Assembly: GCA_013152585.1 (NCBI GenBank)
Contig: JAADGC010000097.1
Location: 1 to 44,343 of the forward strand
Origin: Chloroflexota bacterium
GTDB taxonomy: Bacteria; Chloroflexota; Anaerolineae; J102
DNA length: 44,343 nucleotides
Direction of reading: 5' to 3'
In this document: in pieces, positions 27,256-33,342 of the stretch
Position numbering within the stretch: position 1 is the stretch's first letter
Layout: each line of letters starts with the position of its first letter
Position numbers and translations under genes: made by a program
The notes under the pieces: generated by a model
Databases searched by the model: none
Told to the model about the DNA's origin: nothing
The model's input: only the letters and a program-made list of their open reading frames with translations

Positions 27256-30200
27256 CGCCATCGATCTACAGATCAGCAAAGATGATGGCGGGGTCAGTGT
27301 ATCTCCGGGTGGCGTTGTCACCTACACATTGCTCTATACCAACACCGGAAACTGGACGACCACCGGCGTCTTCATTACCGACACCATACCCGCCAATGCC
27401 ACCTTTAATGCGGCTGCCAGTACTGCCGGTTGGCTCTGCAGCCCTGATAATACTGCCGGCAGCGTTTGCGGCTTCAACCTCGGTAACCTGCTGGTGGGGG
27501 CGACGGGCTCGGTGGACATCGCCTTTACAGTGGATAACCCCGTTCCCGCCGGCGTCAGCCAAATCGACAATACTGCCTTCCTTCAGGATGACGGCACGCG
27601 TGGCCCCGACAGCACTCCCTCCGATAACCAGGATTCTGATACCACCCCCATCGCTGCCGGTATCGATCTCAGCATCACCAAAGATGATGGCGGCGCCACC
27701 ACCCAGCCGGGCGCTGTAGTGGTATACATGCTCAACTACAACAATGGCGGCACGCAAGCCGCTACTGGCGTCACCATCACCGACACCGTACCGGCCCATA
27801 CCACCTTTAATGCCGCTGCCAGCACACCCGGCTGGGTCTGTGTGCCCAATGCCAACGCCGGCAGCGTGTGTACTTCCACCCTGGGTACAGTTGCTGCGGG
27901 CGTACCCGCCTCGGTCGTCTTTAGCGTCAGAGTCGACAGCTCCGTACCTGCCGGCGTCAACGAGATCAGTAACACCGCCTTCATTCAGGACGACGGCAGC
28001 AGCGGTCCCGATCCCACCCCCGGTAACAATCAGGATAGCGACAACACGCCTCTGAGTGCCGCGCCCGACATGCGCATCGTCAAAAGCGATGGCGGCGCCA
28101 TAACGGCCCCCGGTGGCGTCGTCGTCTATACACTGACATACACCAATGGCGGCAATCAGGGCGCAACCGGCGTGACCATAACAGACACGGTGCCCGCCCA
28201 CTCCACCTTCAGTCCTGGCGCCAGCACCACCGGCTGGAGCTGCACCCCTAACAACAATCCCGGCAGCCTGTGCACCTATACCGTGGGCGCAGTCTCCTCC
28301 GGATCCGGGGGGATTATTGTCTTCTCGGTCGTGGTTGATGACCCCGTGGCGGCCGGGGTAAACCAGATCGACAATACCGCCTTTGTGCAGGACGATGGCA
28401 GCAACGGCCCCGATCCCACCCCCGGCGACAACCATGACAGCGACAGCACACCCGTCAACGTCGCCCCCGATCTGGCCATCACCAAAGATGATGGCGGCGC
28501 CACCGGCACCCCCGGCTCTGTCGTGGCCTACGCCCTCATCTATCAGAACAAGGGCGATCAGGATGCCACGGGTGTGACCATCACCGACACCGTGCCCGCC
28601 CATACAACGTTCAATGCCGGTGCCAGTTCGGCCGGATGGGCATGTGTGCCAAACAACAACGCCGGCAGTGAGTGCACACTGACGATTGGCAATCTGGCGG
28701 TAGGCGTCAGTGCCTCGGCCGCTTTCGCTGTCACCGTCGATGATCCGTTGGTCGGAGTCGGCTTCATAGGCAACACGGCCTGGATCCAGGACGACGGCAG
28801 CAACGGGCCAGATCCCACGCCGGGCGATAATCAGGACACGGACGACACGCCCATTATCCTCGCTACCTCCACGCCAACTCCTATTGTCTCCCTCACACCC
28901 ACGCCGACTTCTACTTCCACACCTACCTCTACCCCCTCCCCTACCCCCACGCCGGGTTCGTGCCAGTCCATCGATCCCTTCGAGCCGAATAACACCTCCA
29001 TGCAGGCGAGTGTCTTGGTCCCGGATGGCAGCACACATCATCTCGATTTCGGGCCTGCCGATGGCGATCAGGACTGGTTCCAGTTCACCGCTGTTGCCGG
29101 CGCCACCTACACCATGACCACCTTCAACCTGGGGGCAGGCACCGACACCATCCTGTTCCTGTTCCAGCCACCCAACTTCAACGAAGGCGGCGCCATTGCT
29201 CTCAACGATGACTTTGGCGGCGGGTTGGGCAGCCAGATCGTATGGACAGCGCCGACGGCCGGAACCTACTACTTCATGATACGCGATTTTGCCAACGTGG
29301 GCGGATGCCACACCTATGATCTGCGCTTCGATCGTGACCACAAACACTACTGGCCGCTGATCATTCGCAATCCCGCCTACACCCCCACGCCCACACCGAC
29401 CCCCACACGCCTGCCTACCTACACACCGACTCGCACCCCCACGCCTTTCGATACACCCACTGTGACGCCTACCCCCAGCGGTCCCTTCATCCTGGAGGTT
29501 CCCGAGCTCTCACATCCCAAGGGTGTGGCGGTCGACAAACATCGTAACATCATTTATGTATCCAGTCGCGACAACAATTCTGTGTACGTAGTGAGCGGCA
29601 CGACGGATCTGGTGATCGACAAAATTCCGGTCTGTAACGAGCCCTTCGGACTGGACGTGAACACCGTCACGCACAAGTTGTATGTGGCCTGTTTCGCCGA
29701 CGGTGTGGTGGATGTGATCAACACCAACATCAACTGGGTGATCGGCACCATTCCGGTCGGGCCCGAACCGAGCTGGGTGGCCGTCAACGAAGTCACCAAC
29801 CGCATCTACGTGACCACCCACGGCAATAACGGCGTGGTGGAGATTCGCGGCGGTGATGACACGCGGCAGCGCATCGAAGGTGTCGGCGCCGGTGTGTTTG
29901 GCATCGCCGTAAACGAGAATCTCAACCGCATCTACGTCACAAGTCGTGACGAAGGCACAGTGAGTACCATCGACGGCCTCACCATGGGCCGCATCGACTC
30001 GCAACGAGTCTATCCGGGCGGTGAGCGGGATCATCCTTATGGTCTGGGCTTCAATCCCGCCAGCAACCGCCTGTACGTGACTTACACCGACAACGGCTTT
30101 CTCACCAAGGTCGGTGTCTATCAGACCACGTCCGGTGGTTTGATCCGCCTGACCACGCTCACGGTGCCCGATGGTGGTAATGATGCCCCAGGCGTGCTGG

Positions 30201-30406
30201 GTGTGAATTCCGTGAAGAACCATATCTTCGTGCCCAACTCGGGCTCCAATTCGCTCACAGTGATCAACGGCGCCAGCAATCACATTATCACCACCCTGAG
30301 TTTCGCTCCCGATTTGTTCGGAATAGACGTCAACCCCTGGACAAATCGGGTCTATGCCGGGTCGCGGGCAGTCAACCAGCTCTGGGTGATCCCCGACTTC
30401 TTCTAG
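27167..30406 (+). CDS. Giant secreted repeat protein, C-terminal part (frameshifted)
   Basis: 1,079 residues, no signal peptide, starting in mid-domain. It finishes the eighth SdrD-like repeat (to about residue 28), then has four DUF11 repeats of about 134 residues (31-563; IDLSITKDDGG, ATGVTITDTVPAHTTF, WVCVPN, GPDPTPG), a Thr-Pro linker, one PPC domain (from 602, DPFEPNN, DQDWFQF, DTILFLFQPP), the motif HYWPLIIRN (725-733), a second Thr-Pro linker, and a YVTN beta-propeller (785-1079). The PPC-linker-propeller tail matches that of the preceding surface protein, which supports joining this with 20838-27170 into one protein of about 3,190 residues. It may be a sequencing error, a phase-variable state or a real mutation. 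Confidence 0.83.
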   Translation: MSDNNNKIQPYSISLPASAANLVADFGYQAAIDLQISKDDGGVSVSPGGVVTYTLLYTNTGNWTTTGVFITDTIPANATFNAAASTAGWLCSPDNTAGSVCGFNLGNLLVGATGSVDIAFTVDNPVPAGVSQIDNTAFLQDDGTRGPDSTPSDNQDSDTTPIAAGIDLSITKDDGGATTQPGAVVVYMLNYNNGGTQAATGVTITDTVPAHTTFNAAASTPGWVCVPNANAGSVCTSTLGTVAAGVPASVVFSVRVDSSVPAGVNEISNTAFIQDDGSSGPDPTPGNNQDSDNTPLSAAPDMRIVKSDGGAITAPGGVVVYTLTYTNGGNQGATGVTITDTVPAHSTFSPGASTTGWSCTPNNNPGSLCTYTVGAVSSGSGGIIVFSVVVDDPVAAGVNQIDNTAFVQDDGSNGPDPTPGDNHDSDSTPVNVAPDLAITKDDGGATGTPGSVVAYALIYQNKGDQDATGVTITDTVPAHTTFNAGASSAGWACVPNNNAGSECTLTIGNLAVGVSASAAFAVTVDDPLVGVGFIGNTAWIQDDGSNGPDPTPGDNQDTDDTPIILATSTPTPIVSLTPTPTSTSTPTSTPSPTPTPGSCQSIDPFEPNNTSMQASVLVPDGSTHHLDFGPADGDQDWFQFTAVAGATYTMTTFNLGAGTDTILFLFQPPNFNEGGAIALNDDFGGGLGSQIVWTAPTAGTYYFMIRDFANVGGCHTYDLRFDRDHKHYWPLIIRNPAYTPTPTPTPTRLPTYTPTRTPTPFDTPTVTPTPSGPFILEVPELSHPKGVAVDKHRNIIYVSSRDNNSVYVVSGTTDLVIDKIPVCNEPFGLDVNTVTHKLYVACFADGVVDVINTNINWVIGTIPVGPEPSWVAVNEVTNRIYVTTHGNNGVVEIRGGDDTRQRIEGVGAGVFGIAVNENLNRIYVTSRDEGTVSTIDGLTMGRIDSQRVYPGGERDHPYGLGFNPASNRLYVTYTDNGFLTKVGVYQTTSGGLIRLTTLTVPDGGNDAPGVLGVNSVKNHIFVPNSGSNSLTVINGASNHIITTLSFAPDLFGIDVNPWTNRVYAGSRAVNQLWVIPDFF
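27258..28855 (+). repeat. Four tandem ~400-bp DUF11 coding repeats
   Basis: Units begin near 27258, 27660, 28065 and 28466. Each encodes (I/L)xITKDDGG at its start and GPDPTPGDNxDSD at its end. Confidence 0.75.
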
Positions 30407-30439
30407 GCCCGGATGCGGTCTAATCCCGCACATCAGCTA

Positions 30440-30476
30440 CAAGACCTCGCAGGTCGGCCAGACCTGCGAGGTCTTG
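30440..30476. terminator. 16-bp perfect hairpin after the giant surface protein
   Basis: CAAGACCTCGCAGGTC (30440-30455), loop GGCCA, GACCTGCGAGGTCTTG (30461-30476). It starts 34 bases after the stop. It has no clear T-run but is very stable; it may be a dispersed palindrome that serves as a terminator. Confidence 0.6.
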
Positions 30477-30634
30477 CTGTGCGCTCTCCCGCCACATGGC
30501 CATGTAACGTCGTCAGCAGTGCCTGCATCTTATGATAATGCCCCACTCCAACCCACGCTCGGGCTGCCAGCCCGGCCGGGTGGGGAATCCATTGGGACAG
30601 TCCATTTTCACACTCCTTCCCCTCGAGGTTCCTC

Positions 30635-31021
30635 ATGAAAATCGCTATTCCCACCGACGACGGCATCCATGTTTCGGCCCACCTGGGACAGGCCCGCTAT
30701 ATGCTGGTCGTAACCCTGGCCGACGGACAGATCGGTGAACGGCAACTGCGGGAAGCCGGAGATGCCCATCAGCAACCTATCGAACTCCACGACGGCGAGC
30801 ATCACCACCATCACCACCATCATCACGCCCGCTTCGAGCGCGTCGAAGATTGCGACATGCTGGTCGGCGGCGGTATGGGCCAGCCCGCCCACCAACGCCT
30901 CACGGACATGGGCTTAGAGGTGATCACCACCGATCTCAAGCTCGTCGAAGATATCCTACAGGCCGCTTTGCAGGGCACGCTCAGCCACAATCCTCGCCGT
31001 ATTCACAAGGCGCATCATTGA
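30635..31021 (+). CDS. NifX/NifB-type dinitrogenase cofactor-binding domain protein, His-rich
   Basis: 128 residues. Starts MKIAIPTDDGIHVSAHLGQA, the usual opening of the FeMo-cofactor-binding (PF02579-like) family, and has the conserved DCDMLVGGGMG and a late helix VEDILQAAL. Between them lies a run of nine His (about residues 56-64), and the C-terminus is also His-rich (HKAHH), so metal binding or delivery is likely. No nif genes are in the window; free-standing members of this family occur in many non-fixing bacteria. GAGGTT precedes the ATG. It is followed closely by a methyltransferase and an OsmC gene in one probable operon. Confidence 0.87.
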   Translation: MKIAIPTDDGIHVSAHLGQARYMLVVTLADGQIGERQLREAGDAHQQPIELHDGEHHHHHHHHHARFERVEDCDMLVGGGMGQPAHQRLTDMGLEVITTDLKLVEDILQAALQGTLSHNPRRIHKAHH

Positions 31022-31046
31022 TGCCTGCCACCAACGTCCCATTCTC

Positions 31047-31652
31047 ATGAAAATAAAACCACGTTACGGTCATTTCAACTGGATGGCCCCCTTTTATGAC
31101 CGCATGTTGGGGCGTATGCACCACACGGCGTTGATAGAACATTTGCAAATGACTCCCGGTCAGTGGATACTGGATATTGGTGGCGGCACCGGTCGCGTGG
31201 CCCAGCACTTGGCTGCCATGCCGGTGCATGTCATCGTGGCGGATGCTTCTCCCAACATGCTTGACGGCAGCCGCCGGAAAGGCCTGTCGGCGGTACGCTC
31301 CCTGGCCGAACAACTTCCCTTTGCATCCGACTCCATCGACCGTATCACTGTGGTCGATGCCTTTCATCACTTTGCCGATCAGCCCCTGGCTGCGGCTGAA
31401 ATGGTGCGAGTCTTACGGCCCGGAGGCCGCCTCATCATCGAAGAGCCCGATCTGCGGCGACGGATGGTCAAGGGCATTGCTCTGGCCGAGAAGCTGGTCT
31501 TGATGCAGAGCCATTTTTACAGCCCACCTGACCTGGCCCGTCTGTTTGAGGCTCAGGGCGCCCATCATCTCAAAACCATCACCGATCGTATCAGCGCCCT
31601 GGTGGTGCTGAGCAAGGTGGTGCCTACACACCCCCCATCGGAGCTATTATGA
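31047..31652 (+). CDS. Class I SAM-dependent methyltransferase
   Basis: 201 residues. SAM-binding motif I WILDIGGGTGRVAQHLA, acidic loop VADASPNML, motif with LPFASDSIDRITVVDAFHHF and MVRVLRPGGRLIIEEPD. This is the UbiE/MenG-like pattern, but the protein is shorter than UbiE and the substrate cannot be told. It starts 25 bases after the NifX-like gene and overlaps the OsmC gene by 4 bases (ATGA), so translation is probably coupled. Confidence 0.88.
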   Translation: MKIKPRYGHFNWMAPFYDRMLGRMHHTALIEHLQMTPGQWILDIGGGTGRVAQHLAAMPVHVIVADASPNMLDGSRRKGLSAVRSLAEQLPFASDSIDRITVVDAFHHFADQPLAAAEMVRVLRPGGRLIIEEPDLRRRMVKGIALAEKLVLMQSHFYSPPDLARLFEAQGAHHLKTITDRISALVVLSKVVPTHPPSELL

Positions 31653-32080
31653 ACGAAACAACCGTGCAATGGATTGATGAAATGACCTTTTCCGCTGCCA
31701 CTGGCAGCGGCCACACCCTGGTGTTAGATGGCGGCGGCAACAAGGATGGCGCAAGTGCCGGTCCCAGCCCCATGGAGCTGATGCTGGTGGGGTTGGCCGG
31801 ATGCACGGCTATCGACGTGGTCATGATCCTACGGCGTCAGCGCCAGCCGCTGGCCGGCCTGAGCGTGACCATCAAAGGCGAGCGGGCGCCGGACCCCCCC
31901 CGCGTCTACACCCATATCACCATTGAATACGTGGTGAGCGGCGATGTTGACGAAAACAAACTGCAACGCGCCATTCAACTCTCCGAAGAAAAATACTGCT
32001 CGGCCTCGGCCATGCTGGAAAAAACAGCCGTCATCGAACATCGCTATCGGCTGCTGAAAACGGACGCCGAGGCAGAATGA
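31649..32080 (+). CDS. OsmC family protein (peroxiredoxin-like)
   Basis: 143 residues. Members reduce organic hydroperoxides or bind small thiol/metal ligands. The two conserved cysteines are present: C52 in GLAGCTAIDV and C117 in EEKYCSAS. SAGPSPMELMLVGLAGC is the usual core helix, closest to the YhfA-type subgroup. GGAG precedes the start, which overlaps the methyltransferase stop. Last gene of the three-gene operon. Confidence 0.92.
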   Translation: MNETTVQWIDEMTFSAATGSGHTLVLDGGGNKDGASAGPSPMELMLVGLAGCTAIDVVMILRRQRQPLAGLSVTIKGERAPDPPRVYTHITIEYVVSGDVDENKLQRAIQLSEEKYCSASAMLEKTAVIEHRYRLLKTDAEAE

Positions 32081-32177
32081 TGGGGTGTGAGCTGCGACGC
32101 ACTCGAGGACAGGCTCGGGCACTTTAGGTGCTTCGCGTCGGAAGTCGGCTTTCGCCGTCCCATCTTCACCTCATGGA

Positions 32178-32197
32178 GAGTCGGCGAAGGCCGACTC
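32178..32197. terminator. 8-bp hairpin with GAAG loop
   Basis: GAGTCGGC-GAAG-GCCGACTC, perfect stem with a tetraloop, about 100 bases after the OsmC stop. It could alternatively pair with 32144-32157. No T-run follows. Confidence 0.4.
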
Positions 32198-32255
32198 CTG
32201 GCCGCAGGCCTGAAGAGCCTGACTTCAGTCAGCGAGAGCAAAACGGATTCGCATT

Positions 32256-32285
32256 GAGACGCACCCTGCACGGCGGGTGCGTCTC
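32256..32285. repeat. 11-bp perfect hairpin and flanking direct repeat
   Basis: GAGACGCACCC (32256-32266), loop TGCACGGC, GGGTGCGTCTC (32275-32285). GAGACGCACCC occurs again at 32404-32414, on the far side of the two-hairpin repeat, so the repeat is bracketed by direct copies. Confidence 0.6.
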
Positions 32286-32291
32286 ATGTTT

Positions 32292-32390
32292 TTGGTGGCG
32301 TGTGTTGGTCGCATCATGGATGCGGTCAACACACGAAAAAATGAAGCGCTCGGCGCATCCGTGATGCGCCGCAGCGCTTCCTCCAACCCA
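32292..32390 (+). repeat. Two-hairpin dispersed repeat, copy 2
   Basis: Matches 16869-16965. Hairpin 1: CGTGTGTTG (32299-32307) with CAACACACG (32327-32335), inner GCATC/GATGC. Hairpin 2 (32345-32378): AGCGCT, GGCGCATC-CGT-GATGCGCC, AGCGCT. Both stems are perfect in this copy. Confidence 0.75.
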
Positions 32391-32429
32391 ATGCCCCCTT
32401 TTTGAGACGCACCCCTGCACAGCAGCATA

Positions 32430-32472
32430 TTGGAAAAAGAGAGTGCTGTGTGTTAGAATATTTATCACACAC
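32430..32472 (+). promoter_or_regulatory. Promoter with overlapping inverted repeat upstream of Crp/Fnr gene
   Basis: TTGGAA (32430-32435), 18-base spacer, TAGAAT (32454-32459). The inverted repeat GTGTGT-N13-ACACAC (32448-32453 and 32467-32472) brackets the -10, as a Crp/Fnr-type dimer site would, so self-repression is possible. Confidence 0.45.
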
Positions 32473-32516
32473 TACACATATCTGTGCGCAGGCACGAAGG
32501 CGGTGCAACTCGAAGT

Positions 32517-33263
32517 ATGGTTCCGACGACCATCGAGCGGCCCAATTATCGATTGGATAAACTACAATGGAACATGGTGCAGGTGGCGCATTCTGTGCCT
32601 CTGTTTCGGGGCCTTTCGGAACAAGAATGGGGCCAGGTAACCCCTTTGCTCAATGGCCACTGCTATCCCAAGGATTCCTATATCTTCTTCCAGGGGGATC
32701 CGCCTACGGCGCTCTACATCATGTGGATGGGTCGGGTAAAACTGGTGCGCCATACCGGCCATGGTCGGGACGTGGTGATGGAAGTGTTGGGGCCAGGGCA
32801 GTTGATTGGTGAAATGGCCATCTTTGACGGTCGCCCCTACTCCATGACCGCCGTCACCTTGGAAGATGTGGCGGTTGTGTCCATTGCCCGCTCCGATTTC
32901 TTCTCTTTACTCGAACGCTATCCTCCCATCAGCATGGGGGTTATTTCCGAACTCAGTCGGCGCCTGCGGGTGACCAACGAACTCGTGCGTAGTCTGGCGG
33001 TGGATCGGGTGGAACAGCGTATTGCCCGCACATTGTTGCGATTGGCGGATCTGGCCGGACGCAGCTACAGCACACATCCCGGCGCCGTCTTAATCGACAT
33101 GGCTTTGACCCGACAGGACATTGCCGAGATGACAGGCACCACGGTCGAGACTGCCATTCGGGTGATGAGTCGTTTTCGTAAAAGCGGCCTTGTCGCCAGC
33201 GTGCGGGGCCGGGTTGTGATCAAAGAGCCTGAGCAATTGCGGGAAGTCGCTACCAGGGGTTGA
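32517..33263 (+). CDS. Crp/Fnr family transcriptional regulator
   Basis: About 248 residues from ATG 32517. N-terminal cyclic-nucleotide-binding-like beta-barrel (VPLFRGLSEQEW, DSYIFFQGDPPTALYIM, GQLIGEMAIFDGRPYSMTAV), a long dimer helix, and a C-terminal winged helix with LTRQDIAEMTGTTVETAIRVMSRF. No N-terminal Fnr-type cysteine cluster is visible, so an iron-sulfur oxygen sensor is unlikely; the effector is unknown. Start choice is uncertain: GTG 32484 and ATG 32574 are also in frame and none has a good ribosome binding site. It converges on the molybdo-hydroxylase operon. Confidence 0.9.
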   Translation: MVPTTIERPNYRLDKLQWNMVQVAHSVPLFRGLSEQEWGQVTPLLNGHCYPKDSYIFFQGDPPTALYIMWMGRVKLVRHTGHGRDVVMEVLGPGQLIGEMAIFDGRPYSMTAVTLEDVAVVSIARSDFFSLLERYPPISMGVISELSRRLRVTNELVRSLAVDRVEQRIARTLLRLADLAGRSYSTHPGAVLIDMALTRQDIAEMTGTTVETAIRVMSRFRKSGLVASVRGRVVIKEPEQLREVATRG

Positions 33264-33342
33264 GTGGCGCCGGTGTAAGAGTATTTTGCCGCGGTGCTGC
33301 TCGCCACTCGTTTTTGGCTTGATCGCAGCGCCTCGCCGCCCG

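Larger units (their letters stand above)
32081..32429. other. Intergenic region dense in hairpins
   Basis: About 350 bases after the osmC-like gene with no gene. Contains a decayed inverted repeat (TGCGACGCACT near 32093; GCGTCG near 32135), GTCGGCTTTCGCCG (32144-32157) facing CGGCGAAGGCCGAC (32182-32195), a hairpin at 32178-32197, another at 32256-32285, and the two-hairpin repeat copy 2. Probably an accumulation site for small palindromic elements. Confidence 0.6.

Noticed and set aside
22230-28855. Regular repeats considered as a CRISPR or satellite array
   Set aside because: Period is about 400 bases, in frame, and encodes recognisable extracellular domains.
27266-29347. 693-codon frame antisense to the DUF11/PPC region
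   Set aside because: Low-complexity Gly/Ala/Val-rich shadow repeating with the period of the real DUF11 repeats.
30635-31021. Nitrogen fixation locus
   Set aside because: Only a single NifX-type domain protein and no nifHDK, nifB or nifEN nearby.
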